The notes under the pieces are model-generated. The model saw nothing but the letters and a program-made list of their open reading frames with translations, made no database searches and was not told where the DNA came from. Source: Phycisphaeraceae bacterium (GTDB taxonomy: Bacteria; Planctomycetota; Phycisphaerae; Phycisphaerales; Phycisphaeraceae). From it: DNA of 35,724 nucleotides. A program made the translations under genes and the position numbers. Positions 7,628-15,255 of this stretch are shown piece by piece. The DNA lies in contig JANQSF010000136.1 of the NCBI GenBank assembly GCA_028284155.1, positions 1 to 35,724 on the forward strand, written 5' to 3'. Numbering within the stretch: position 1 is the stretch's first letter; every line of letters begins with the position of its first letter.

Positions 7628-8206
7628 CTATCTCGCCTCGAAGAACCGGGCGTCCGTCCCGTCCGAGCCGATGCCCACCCGCACCGGCTTGCCGCAGCGC
7701 GGGCATCTGCCGACATACGCGTCCCCGCCCACCTTCCGGTAGACCCGGCTGTACACGTTGCAACACCGCCAACGCACCGCCAGCCAGGGCCGACCCGTAG
7801 CACCGCCGGCCGACCGCTCGCCGCCGTCGGCCGAGTCGCCCTGCTGAATCGCGTCGATATCCACGATGTAATCCGGTGAACCCACGTCCAGCAGGATCGG
7901 CACGATCGGCCGGCCCGCTGTAACGACACCGCCACGATCTCGCCTGAAAAAACAGCCGGACGGGTCGGGCGCTGCAACCGGCGCGGGGGGGTCGGGGCAC
8001 CGGTCCGTCACACGAGCCCGCCCGGCATAACCGGGGGAGCTTCCGAGCAAGTCATCACGGGCACTCCAAACGGAATGCAACACGTTTGCCGCCGCGATCG
8101 TGAACACACGATCCACAGCGCCCCACTCTTCGGAAGCATGTTTTTCAAACCGCAGACAACAGTCAATCAACCCGCAGCGAACGCCAGCGCAATCAGACCA
8201 TTCCAT
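7628..8206 (-). CDS. Protein with C-terminal CC/CPRCG zinc-ribbon module, start uncertain
   Basis: The last ~50 residues read WLAVRWRCCNVYSRVY...AYVGRCPRCGKPVRV ending GTDARFFEAR. I know this arrangement as a short zinc-ribbon-like module in planctomycete proteins (two adjacent Cys, then CPRCG). The part before it contains GRPIVPILLDVGSPDYIVDID and little else recognisable. ATG 8206 gives 192 residues, but a later non-ATG start is possible, because residues 1-100 are of mixed quality. It is 167 bases upstream of the PilZ gene on the same strand. Function unknown. Confidence 0.55.
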   Translation of the reverse strand: MEWSDCAGVRCGLIDCCLRFEKHASEEWGAVDRVFTIAAANVLHSVWSARDDLLGSSPGYAGRARVTDRCPDPPAPVAAPDPSGCFFRRDRGGVVTAGRPIVPILLDVGSPDYIVDIDAIQQGDSADGGERSAGGATGRPWLAVRWRCCNVYSRVYRKVGGDAYVGRCPRCGKPVRVGIGSDGTDARFFEAR

Positions 8207-8347
8207 TATAAACAAGTGCGAGGTCGTTTCGCAAGCTCTCAATTGATTATTCCGCGCACCGTCTGCCCACCGATCATGTCGTCGTGTTAGACGGCGACCC
8301 AGGCCGCGCAATCGATCGAGTTGTAAGCGGTGTTCAGACATCACGTG

Positions 8348-9301
8348 CTACTCGATTGCTTCGCGGTGCATCTCCAACACCCGTTTCCGCAACGCCGCGG
8401 GCTTGATCACCTTTACCTGCCCCGCGTAACCGCACACCCACCACGCGATCTCCGCCAACCCGTCCACGCGGAACGTCATTCGGCAGCGCCCGTCGGGCAT
8501 CAGCCCGTGCTTCTGCGTCGGATGCCAACGTACCTCGGTCACGTTCGTGGCGACCTTCCGCGTGAACTCCAACTCCACGTCGTATTCCCTACCCTCGGGA
8601 ATCAACTGCCACGCATTCCCCACCTTGTCGCCGATCGTAAAACGACTCGGCCGATCGAAACGCCGTTTAAGCGGGCTGAACTCGACGACCCGAGCCAGCT
8701 TGAACACACGCACCTCGTCGTGCGACTCCGAGTAGGCAAACAGGTACCACGCGCGGCCCGCGAAGTGCAACGCATACGGGTGAACGACCGCCTCGATCGG
8801 CTCGCGGTCGATCGGCGGGCTGTACGCAAGCCGACACGCCCGCCCCTCGTCGATGCACCTTTGGGCGGTGGCGAAATGGTCCGCCTCGTCGTCCGTCGCG
8901 ACCTGCCCGCGCACATCGACCGACACCCCCGCCAGTAGGTCGCCACACGCCTCCCGCATCGGCCCCGGCAACGCCGCGATCAACTTGCTCACACCCGACA
9001 ACGCGCTGCCCGCGAACGGCCCCGTTGGCTGAGCCTCCGCACGCTTGCCCAGCAGCATCAGCCCCATCGCCTCCGACACCGTCAGGTTGATAGGCGGCAG
9101 AAAGAAGCTCCGCGCGATCCGATACCCCCGCCCGCGCTCATGAAAACACGGGATGCCCGCCTCCTCCAGCAGGTTCAGGTCACGGAACACCGTCCGCCGA
9201 CTCACCCCCAGCGTCGCCGCCAAGTCGGCTGCGCTCCGCGCTGCGCCGCCCTGCAGCACCATGATCAACCGCAACAACCTGTGCACACGCTCAACGCTCA
9301 T
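8348..9301 (-). CDS. HTH-WYL domain transcriptional regulator (YafY type)
   Basis: A 317-residue regulator. The N terminus carries a DeoR-like winged helix (RVHRLLRLI, then SAADLAATLGVSRRTVFRDL at 23-42, and a wing with HERGRGYRI). The WYL ligand-binding domain follows, with the name motif AWYLFAY (184-190) in FAGRAWYLFAYSES, and a WCX-type C-terminal domain. ATG 9301 begins at the usual MSxERVHRLL position, so the open frame running further upstream to 9565 is not part of it. WYL proteins bind nucleic acid or nucleotide ligands and often control stress or defence genes. Its upstream region is copy A of the 480-nt repeated element. Confidence 0.9.
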   Translation of the reverse strand: MSVERVHRLLRLIMVLQGGAARSAADLAATLGVSRRTVFRDLNLLEEAGIPCFHERGRGYRIARSFFLPPINLTVSEAMGLMLLGKRAEAQPTGPFAGSALSGVSKLIAALPGPMREACGDLLAGVSVDVRGQVATDDEADHFATAQRCIDEGRACRLAYSPPIDREPIEAVVHPYALHFAGRAWYLFAYSESHDEVRVFKLARVVEFSPLKRRFDRPSRFTIGDKVGNAWQLIPEGREYDVELEFTRKVATNVTEVRWHPTQKHGLMPDGRCRMTFRVDGLAEIAWWVCGYAGQVKVIKPAALRKRVLEMHREAIE

Positions 9302-9420
9302 GCCGGAACTCCCAGCGTCGGCCGAATCCGCCAACCCAAGTGCCAACAGTCTGCCACCGCACCGAAAAACCCAACCGCCAAACCGCACCCGCAGCCTACC
9401 AGACCCCACCTGCTCCGCAG

Positions 9421-9904
9421 CCGCTTGCGGCTTAGCGCAATCCCGCAACCCAAACTTTCTGCAACCCAACCACCCACTTTGTGCGCGACCCCACACACTC
9501 GCGGCCCACCCTGACACACACAACACCCCGTCCCCCCTCCCCCCAAACACCAAAACCACAGCCAACCCCCATCACACCAACAACTTGTAACAAACACCCC
9601 GTTTGTCACCCCGACGTCACCCCCCGCGCTACAACGCCGTGAGGCCACATCGCCATGTCTACCCCGACATGAATGTGGCGGGATAGACACCAAACCTGAC
9701 ACGCACTTGGCGGGCCTAACGGGCGATTCGGGCTGTGAAAAAATGTTCATCCATAGGGGACGGCGCGACGGGGTCGTGCGCATGCGAGCGAGCGAATGGA
9801 GTTCAGATCGAATGGCGAGTGACGAATGGCGAATGGCGAGTGACGAAGTCCGAGTCGGAGTCCGAGTCGGGGGGGTGGCTGTGGTTGATGCTCGGATCAA
9901 CCAC
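9421..9904 (-). other. 480-nt repeated non-coding element, copy A
   Basis: Read leftward from the P1 palindrome at 9881-9904, this stretch matches 32923-33410 nearly along its whole length. Shared blocks include a C-rich run, CTCG/ATTCG short repeats (9790-9860), CCCTATGGATGA, TTCACAGCCCGAATCGCCC, CCACATTCATGTCGGGG, GGGGGGTGACGTCGGGGTGA, a G-run near 9530-9545, CAGGGTGGGCCGCGAGTG and a closing hairpin GCCGC-AA-GCGGC near 9421. Open frames exist in both copies but differences fall on all codon positions. It ends about 120 bases before the WYL gene start. 9302-9420 shows nothing else. Confidence 0.85.
9881..9904. repeat. P1 palindrome, copy 1
   Basis: A perfect 9-bp stem (GTGGTTGAT with ATCAACCAC) around a 6-base loop. 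It is the hub between copy A (leftward) and leader 1 (rightward). Other copies are at 10863, 29184, 30323 (decayed), 31451 and 32923. Confidence 0.9.
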
Positions 9905-9944
9905 GGCGGGGTGCCACGACGCGGTCCTCAGCCAAAGGCCGGCG

Positions 9945-10015
9945 TTGATCGTGATGTGCCTCAGTTAAACTTTGGGCCACAAGGTCGCACGCTTGCGGAA
10001 TTGCTTAGAGCAACA
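9945..10015 (+). promoter_or_regulatory. Leader module 1 upstream of the SUFU gene
   Basis: TTGATC (9945-9950), a 15-base spacer, TAAACT (9966-9971), a conserved TTTGGGCCACAAGG stretch and a small hairpin TTGCT-TAG-AGCAA (10001-10013). The start codon of the plus-strand gene is 20 bases after the hairpin. The same order and spacing occurs at 10900, 17775 (minus) and 32830 (minus). Read as a sigma70-like promoter plus structured 5' leader; the 15-base spacer is shorter than the usual 17. Confidence 0.6.
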
Positions 10016-10032
10016 ACTTAACCACCCACCTC

Positions 10033-10809
10033 ATGTTTGATTCTTCTGCGATACCGAATGTCGATGACCTCGGCCTCGAAAAGCCGGTCGAAATCGCGTA
10101 TGCGGGCCAGATGGCCGCACGCGAGAACGCGTTGCACGCGATTTTCGCTCCAACCGATCCGCCGGATCAGATTCTGTCGCCTGGCGATCCCAACCTGTTT
10201 ATCAACTGGCCGGGAGGCGGCATTTATCAGTATCCACCCAGTGGCAATCGCTCATCATGGCACTATGTAACTAGTGGCCTGTCACAACCACACATCGATG
10301 ACGATGCGAACCCAGAATCAGTCATTGACGATGATGGAGAGCGGTACTCTGGCTTCGGCATTGAATTGGTCATTTCAACGATCGAACAAGCCGCTTGGCC
10401 ACCAGACGTACTCATCAACCTCGTGAAATACATCCTGTTTCAAAAGAATTCGCGTCTTATTCTTCCGGGCGACCGAATCCCATGCAACGGCCCGCTGGTG
10501 CTTGAAACAGACACGCCGCTCTCCTTTCTCGTTGCAACGACAAGCACTGAGTACGAAACCGACATCCTGTTGCCTGCCGGCAAGTGCCACCTCGTTCATC
10601 TCATTGGTTGTACGCAGCGCGAGATCGACACAGCACTGACAATGGGCCGTGGAACTGCCGGGTCGATTGTCTTGTGCCGTGTGCTGGGTGAAATGGGAGT
10701 GGGTTTTGATTCGATCCCCAATCGCACGTGTCTTACCGAAGATGGGTCGTTCTCGGCTACTTGGAATCGCATCAAGTCAGAGTGTGAGTCGGAATGGCAC
10801 AGCAGGTAG
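10033..10809 (+). CDS. SUFU (suppressor of fused) domain protein
   Basis: A 258-residue protein. The region 75-200 matches the bacterial suppressor-of-fused family: WHYVTSGLSQPH, YSGFGIELVIS, AAWPPDVLINLVKYIL, LILPGDRIP-x-x-GPL, then a hydrophobic stretch and CHLVHLIGCTQREID. Bacterial SUFU proteins are often immunity proteins against polymorphic toxins, which is family knowledge, not seen here. No toxin gene is adjacent. Upstream lies leader module 1. The stop codon TAG (10807-10809) lies inside the head of a P3 repeat, so the last residues are encoded by repeat sequence. Base composition is more AT-rich than the flanking housekeeping genes, suggesting acquisition. Confidence 0.75.
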   Translation: MFDSSAIPNVDDLGLEKPVEIAYAGQMAARENALHAIFAPTDPPDQILSPGDPNLFINWPGGGIYQYPPSGNRSSWHYVTSGLSQPHIDDDANPESVIDDDGERYSGFGIELVISTIEQAAWPPDVLINLVKYILFQKNSRLILPGDRIPCNGPLVLETDTPLSFLVATTSTEYETDILLPAGKCHLVHLIGCTQREIDTALTMGRGTAGSIVLCRVLGEMGVGFDSIPNRTCLTEDGSFSATWNRIKSECESEWHSR

Positions 10810-10828
10810 GCCGGATACATTGCCCGGC
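10801..10828 (+). repeat. P3 repeat, half copy, overlapping a stop codon
   Basis: AGCAGGTAGGCCGGATACAT followed by TGCCCGGC. The TAG at 10807-10809 ends the SUFU gene. Only the left half of the ~80-nt P3 palindrome is present. Confidence 0.75.
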
Positions 10829-10862
10829 GCGGGTGGCTGTCGTTTATGCTCGGCGGGTGGCT

Positions 10863-10886
10863 GTGGTTGATGCTCCGATCAACCAC
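10863..10886. repeat. P1 palindrome, copy 2
   Basis: Same 9-bp stem as at 9881 with one loop base changed. A partial echo (GGCTGTCGTTTATGCTC) lies just before it at 10833-10855. Confidence 0.88.
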
Positions 10887-10899
10887 GGCGGGACAGGCG

Positions 10900-10974
10900 T
10901 TGATCGCGAGTGGCCAAAGATATACTTCGGGCCAGAAGGGCACTACTGCCGGGGTTGCTCAAAAAAGCAACCCC
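10900..10974 (+). promoter_or_regulatory. Leader module 2 upstream of the ADP-ribosylglycohydrolase
   Basis: TTGATC (10900-10905), a 15-base spacer, TATACT (10921-10926), TTCGGGCCAGAAGG, and a perfect 9-bp hairpin GGGGTTGCT-CAAAAA-AGCAACCCC (10951-10974). The TTG start of the next gene is 62 bases on, preceded by GGAGG. Order and spacing match leader 1. Confidence 0.62.
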
Positions 10975-11036
10975 AGACATCCGTCGCAACTTAGATTTGA
11001 TTCGTTAGTCACGCTGATCGACCCGCTGGAGGTCAT

Positions 11037-12059
11037 TTGACCCTTTACGAACGTGCTAGCGCTGCGTTCTTTGGTGCTCTGGTTGGGGACGCCGCTGGCT
11101 CCGTCCTGGAGTTTCTTGGGCGCGCGCCGAGCACAGACGAGGTCGAGCACGCATTGACCCTTCCCGGCGGAGGATACTGGGATACGAATCCAGCGCAGAT
11201 TACGGACGACGGTGAATTGCAACTCGCGCTTGCGAGATCGTTGGCTTGTGATGGGAAGTTCTCGATCGCCAGGGTCGCTGACGCATACCACGATTGGTAT
11301 CGCTCTGGTCCGTTTGACCTTGGTCAGACTATCAATTCTGCGTTTGACATCGGCATGCGAGTTCCCAAGGGACACGCTCGCGCAAGCCGCATGCGGCGAC
11401 AGGCTTGCGATTTCTCTGCTCGGTCGAAGGCGAACGGTAGTCTCATGCGCTGTCTTCCACTTGCGATTTGGGGGCACAGGCTCGACGCCCGAGAGTTGGC
11501 CAAGATCTCGAGAATGGACAGTTCACTCTCACATCCGAATCGAGCTTGCATCGACGCGGTGTCGGCTTACGTGATCGCGCTCGCGACGCTCGTCCGATCG
11601 GGTGAACAACAGCTAGCCCTGGACGCTTCGGCAGCTTGGCTTCGTCGGCACGGGTTAGCTGAGGTCACCAGATGGTTTGACGACGCCGTTGGAGGAGCGA
11701 AATGTCCGTATTATCCTCAAGCCGGTTTTGTACGGATCGCGTTTGAGCACGCGATTCGTCATTTGGCGCTCGGCACTTCTTACTTGGAGGCCATCCGAGA
11801 AACCCTCCAAGGTGGAGGCGACACCGACACGAATGCTTGCATTGTCGGTGGCTTGTTGGGCGCCAGCGGTGGTGTGCCCGAAGGGCTCCGTACCGAAGTC
11901 CAGGCGTCTCGGCCGACAGGAAGGCGCGCACGTCCGATGCGATTTACAGCCCACGACCTGCCGACACTCGTCCAAACCCTAATAGACGTGGCGCCGGAGT
12001 CGCTTGTGTTGGACGGAGGGCCGGGACTATTGGGCAAGCTCCGCGGCCTGCTCGGATAG
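11037..12059 (+). CDS. ADP-ribosylglycohydrolase family protein (DraG-like)
   Basis: A 340-residue protein starting at TTG 11037, chosen because GGAGG lies six bases upstream and family homology starts at once (ASAAFFGALVGDAAGSVLEF). Metal-ligand motifs are ITDDGELQLALA (near residue 60) and GGDTDTNACIVGGLLGA (near 262-278), as in dinuclear Mg-dependent ADP-ribosyl hydrolases. Such enzymes remove ADP-ribose from proteins, nucleic acids or small molecules. The fold is typical in length and order, with RARPMRFT near the end. It follows the SUFU gene with leader module 2 between them, and its TAG stop merges with the head of a full P3 palindrome. Confidence 0.9.
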   Translation: MTLYERASAAFFGALVGDAAGSVLEFLGRAPSTDEVEHALTLPGGGYWDTNPAQITDDGELQLALARSLACDGKFSIARVADAYHDWYRSGPFDLGQTINSAFDIGMRVPKGHARASRMRRQACDFSARSKANGSLMRCLPLAIWGHRLDARELAKISRMDSSLSHPNRACIDAVSAYVIALATLVRSGEQQLALDASAAWLRRHGLAEVTRWFDDAVGGAKCPYYPQAGFVRIAFEHAIRHLALGTSYLEAIRETLQGGGDTDTNACIVGGLLGASGGVPEGLRTEVQASRPTGRRARPMRFTAHDLPTLVQTLIDVAPESLVLDGGPGLLGKLRGLLG

Positions 12060-12140
12060 CAGGTTGGCCGCGCACATTGCCCGGCTCTTGATCGCACGAT
12101 GAACCGGCATTGCCGGGCAACGTGCCTGACCTACCCACTA
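12060..12140 (+). repeat. P3 palindrome, full copy
   Basis: An imperfect ~80-nt inverted repeat (GGCCGCGCACATTGCCCGGC ... GCCGGGCAACGTGCCTGACC) beginning right at the stop codon of the preceding gene. The further gap to 12368 holds only GC-poor sequence in which I see no gene. Confidence 0.85.
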
Positions 12141-12368
12141 TTCAACGCAATGGATGCAGAACAAGATTGATGCGCGCGAGGTGCCGATCGCGCGGCGCGG
12201 CGATGTGGTTGGCGCGCGAATCAACAGCGGTTGAGCAGGGCTTGATACGATCGCGTCTCCCGGGCTATCTTTGTGCATCCTTTTTGAATCGTCCGGGATT
12301 GCGCTTGACAGCGATCCCATCCACACGCCGGCCTCCGGACATCAGACTGACGCAAACGGAGCAGCACG

Positions 12369-13178
12369 ATGAAAGACTTCAAGAACAAGACCGTCGTCAT
12401 CACGGGCGGCGCCACAGGTATCGGCTTCTCGTTGGCCAAGCGGTTTGGCGAGGAAGGCGCCAATGTTGTCATCGGCGGCCTGCGGGCGGACCGGCTCAAG
12501 CAGGCCGAAGACGAACTCGCGTCGGTCGGCGTCAACGCCCGGCATCTTGTCAGCGATGTGACCAAACTCGGCGACGTCGAGGCGCTGGCGGACTTCGCCT
12601 GGAACGCGTTCGGGCAGGTGGATGCGGTTGTGAACAATGCCGGCGTGATCAGCCCGCCATGCTCGGCCATCGACACGCCGATCGAGGACGTTCGGCGGAT
12701 CTTCGACGTGAACTTCTACGGTGTTTGGCACGGTGTCTCGGTTTTTGGAAAGCGGCTTATCGCGCAAGGGAAGCCGGCGGGCATTTACAACGTCGGTTCT
12801 GAGAACGCGCTTTTCGTGGCGGCGCCGATGTGTGCGGCGTATGTCGCATCGAAGCACGCCGTCCTCGGCCTGACCGAGGCGTTGCGTGACGAGCTGCCGG
12901 AGTTCATCGATGTGGGCCTGATCTGTCCGGGATTCGTGCGATCGGAGATCGGCGATCCTGAGATGATGGCCATGGGCATGGACACCGACCGGTTCACAGC
13001 CGTCGTCATGGAACAGATCAAGAACGGCGAGTTCTTTGTCGTGTCGCATGCGTACAACCGCGTTCGCATCGATACCCGGTACGACGAGATCGCGAGTGCT
13101 TACGACCGCTACGCGCCGCGCTACGACGCAGACGCAGAATTCGACATCCGAACACTGATGGCGCGGCACGCCGAGTGA
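12369..13178 (+). CDS. Short-chain dehydrogenase/reductase (SDR)
   Basis: NAD(P)-dependent oxidoreductase of 269 residues. The Rossmann motif is TGGATGIG (12-19), NNAG lies near 89-92, and the catalytic set is Ser144, Tyr158 and Lys162 (YVASK), followed by ICPGFVRSEIG. This is the classical SDR layout. The C-terminal ~40 residues (HAYNRVRIDTRYDEIASAYD) are an extension common in this subgroup. Start ATG 12369 follows GGAGCAGCACG. Substrate cannot be told from sequence. Full P3 repeats flank the gene on both sides, the second starting three bases after the stop. Confidence 0.92.
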   Translation: MKDFKNKTVVITGGATGIGFSLAKRFGEEGANVVIGGLRADRLKQAEDELASVGVNARHLVSDVTKLGDVEALADFAWNAFGQVDAVVNNAGVISPPCSAIDTPIEDVRRIFDVNFYGVWHGVSVFGKRLIAQGKPAGIYNVGSENALFVAAPMCAAYVASKHAVLGLTEALRDELPEFIDVGLICPGFVRSEIGDPEMMAMGMDTDRFTAVVMEQIKNGEFFVVSHAYNRVRIDTRYDEIASAYDRYAPRYDADAEFDIRTLMARHAE

Positions 13179-13180
13179 GC

Positions 13181-13262
13181 AGCAGGTAGACCGGGCACGT
13201 TGCCCGGCGGTTGATCGCACCATGACCCGGCATCGCCGGGCAACGTGCCCGGCCTACCCACT
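13181..13262 (+). repeat. P3 palindrome, full copy
   Basis: Arms 13186-13208 and the mirrored block ending at 13258 match at 22 of 23 positions. It starts three bases after the SDR stop codon. Confidence 0.9.
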
Positions 13263-13371
13263 GCGCCCTAACCAATGCCGGAATTTGAAGGGCCTCCGAT
13301 ACAATTCGGCGAGATTGGGCTGCCACCGTGGCCACCCCGCAACTTAGGCCTTATTCGTTCGACACATTTCG

Positions 13372-13932
13372 ATGGACATCCATATTGAATTTGGTCCATT
13401 CAAGACTCGCTACCACATGGGGTTAGTCGGCGCTCGTTTTCGCGCTAGTGTCGAACGATTCATCTCAGACGTACTAGTGGCACAGACCGATGAAGGCTGT
13501 TCGGCCGCGCAGGGTAAGGTCGTTGCGGAGGTCAATGAAGATCGCTTTTGTGGGCCACGCAGTCTGGTTCGGGACAACTTCGACTTCGACCTAACCCTTT
13601 CATTTGCTTCTGGACCGGCGACCTTCAAGTCGCGTCTGCGATACAGAGACGGCGGATTGACCGCCGTGCGTGGGTTTTCGACCTATCTCTGGACCCAAGA
13701 TCGCGTGGCAGAGCGCGAACGCCAAACTGCGGCCATTGAGGCAATCTGTGACGAGGTCCTTGACGGAGGCAAGCCAAAGCCTTGTCCTATCTGTCAGGCG
13801 CCGCTCGAAGTCGTCAACGTGCCGGCAATGTTCAACGTGCAGTGCTCAAAGGAGTGTTTCGTATACAACTTCCACCGTGACCCCGAATCCGGCGATTGTC
13901 TTCATGGGCACTTCTTCATGAACGACCCCTAG
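13372..13932 (+). CDS. Unknown protein with C-terminal zinc-ribbon
   Basis: A 186-residue soluble protein that I do not recognise. The first ~120 residues are a mixed alpha/beta region (VRDNFDFDLTLSF, FKSRLRYRDG) of immunity-protein-like character. The last 45 contain CPICQAPLEVV and CSKECFVYNFH, four Cys in two pairs that look like a zinc ribbon. It is in line with the SUFU, ADP-ribosylglycohydrolase and SDR genes, all on the plus strand with P3 elements after each. A TACAAT at 13300 is a possible -10 box but no matching -35 is seen. Confidence 0.7.
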   Translation: MDIHIEFGPFKTRYHMGLVGARFRASVERFISDVLVAQTDEGCSAAQGKVVAEVNEDRFCGPRSLVRDNFDFDLTLSFASGPATFKSRLRYRDGGLTAVRGFSTYLWTQDRVAERERQTAAIEAICDEVLDGGKPKPCPICQAPLEVVNVPAMFNVQCSKECFVYNFHRDPESGDCLHGHFFMNDP

Positions 13933-13944
13933 GGCGGCTTGGTT

Positions 13945-13980
13945 TAGCAAGCACGGCGGGCACGTTGCCCGGCCTACCCG
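13945..13980 (+). repeat. P3 repeat, short form
   Basis: A shortened P3 (TAGCAAGCACGG then CGGGCACGTTGCCCGGCC) 13 bases after the stop of the preceding gene and 58 bases from the convergent hydrolase gene's stop. Confidence 0.7.
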
Positions 13981-14037
13981 TTTTACTCTGCATATTCGGG
14001 GACCCGCGCGTTCAGGCACGAACACAATCGCCGCTCG

Positions 14038-15156
14038 CTACTTGGGCAGAAACTGGTCGATCAGCGCGACGAACGCCTCGTTGCAGGCTTTGGGACTCTG
14101 CTGGTTGCAGGCGACGAGGACGGCGAAGTCTTTGACTGGGGCGAGGCGGGCAATGGCGAACCACATCGTGTTGCTGCCGGCGTGGACGAGCGCGGGGCCG
14201 CCGGCTCCGGGCAGGTTGTCGACAACGCCCCATCCCATGGCGTACTTCATGCCGGGCCCCGGTGCGGCCGTGTGGAGTTTCTTGAGTGTCTGCGGCTTGA
14301 CGAGTTTGGTCTTGCCCGAGGGCAGGTTCGCGTTGATGAACTTGGCCCAGTCTTCGATCGAGCAATGGACAATGCCGGCCGGGCCGATCGCGACCGGGTT
14401 GTCCGAGCGCGGCCCGGGCTCGACCGGTGAGCCGTCGGTCTTGTGGCCGCGCGGCTGGTCGTTCTTGCCGGGCGTGCCCGGCGCACCGAAGCCGGCGGTC
14501 GTCATCCCGAGCGGTCGGAAAAGCTTTTGTCGCATCAGGTCTTCCCAGGACTTGCCGGTGACCTGCTCGGCCATGTGTCCGGCGATCGCGAAGCCGGCGT
14601 TCGAGTAGATGAACCTCTCGCCCGGCGCGGCCTCCGGCGCTTTGGCGGTCACACCCGCAAGCAGCAGACGCCGCGCGCTGGTGGGCGTGCCCTTGTGTAG
14701 CCAAAGCTGTAGCCAGAGCGGGTCGCGGGTCAGGTTGCCGGGCGCGCCGCCGCGGTTGGTCAGCAGTTGCTCCAGCGTGACGTCGTGATACTGCCGGTGC
14801 ATCTTCGGCCGAAGTTTGGGGAACGTCTGTCCGATCGTTGACGACCACTTCAGCTTGCCCTCATCGACAAGGACCCCGCAGAGCATGGCCGTCATCGCCT
14901 TCGTGTCCGAGCCGAGGTGGAAGCGGTCGGTTAGGGCGACCTTGTCACGCTTCCCACGCGTCCGAACGCCGGCCACGCCAACCGCGACGTTCTTGCCCTC
15001 GCGCACTACGGCAACCACCATGCCGGGTACGTCGTGCTTCTTGATGATGGGGGCGATCAGCCCGGACACGTCCTTCGGTTGAGCGACGTCTGCCGCGACG
15101 GGCGCGCAGTTGGCCGCGAGCAGGAGCAGGGCGAGCGTGATAGTTGGCGTCTTCAT
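14038..15156 (-). CDS. Serine beta-lactamase-family hydrolase (class C/DD-peptidase fold), exported
   Basis: A 372-residue protein with a signal peptide (MKTPTITLALLLLAANCAPVAA). It has the active-site set of this fold: SDTK (Ser83, Lys86), YSN (Tyr184-Asn186) and HAG (325-327) in the place of KTG. The HxG form is usual for esterase or peptidase members (pfam Beta-lactamase type) and not for true resistance enzymes, so a role on peptidoglycan or small esters is more likely. Start ATG 15156 gives the signal peptide directly. No operon partner is obvious; the methyltransferase upstream is 99 bases away on the same strand. Confidence 0.88.
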   Translation of the reverse strand: MKTPTITLALLLLAANCAPVAADVAQPKDVSGLIAPIIKKHDVPGMVVAVVREGKNVAVGVAGVRTRGKRDKVALTDRFHLGSDTKAMTAMLCGVLVDEGKLKWSSTIGQTFPKLRPKMHRQYHDVTLEQLLTNRGGAPGNLTRDPLWLQLWLHKGTPTSARRLLLAGVTAKAPEAAPGERFIYSNAGFAIAGHMAEQVTGKSWEDLMRQKLFRPLGMTTAGFGAPGTPGKNDQPRGHKTDGSPVEPGPRSDNPVAIGPAGIVHCSIEDWAKFINANLPSGKTKLVKPQTLKKLHTAAPGPGMKYAMGWGVVDNLPGAGGPALVHAGSNTMWFAIARLAPVKDFAVLVACNQQSPKACNEAFVALIDQFLPK

Positions 15157-15255
15157 CGATCAGTCTCCACATTGACGTATGGCGAGTTGTGCGTCTCAGC
15201 TAATCGAGCGCGGCATGACCCACGTCTTCATACGAACGTTAACCGCGCGCGACCG

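Noticed and set aside
9325..9350. Sigma54-like box upstream of the WYL gene (minus strand TTGGCACTTGGGTTGGC)
   Set aside because: The -12 part reads GG in place of GC, so the required GG-N10-GC pair is broken.
9298..9900. 200-residue minus-strand reading frame over copy A
   Set aside because: Similar to the rpsA extension only because the DNA is repeated; no codon-position bias and no known domain.
9881..13980. Integron cassette array
   Set aside because: P3 and P1 lack attC-like RYYYAAC/GTTRRRY ends, and no integrase gene is present.
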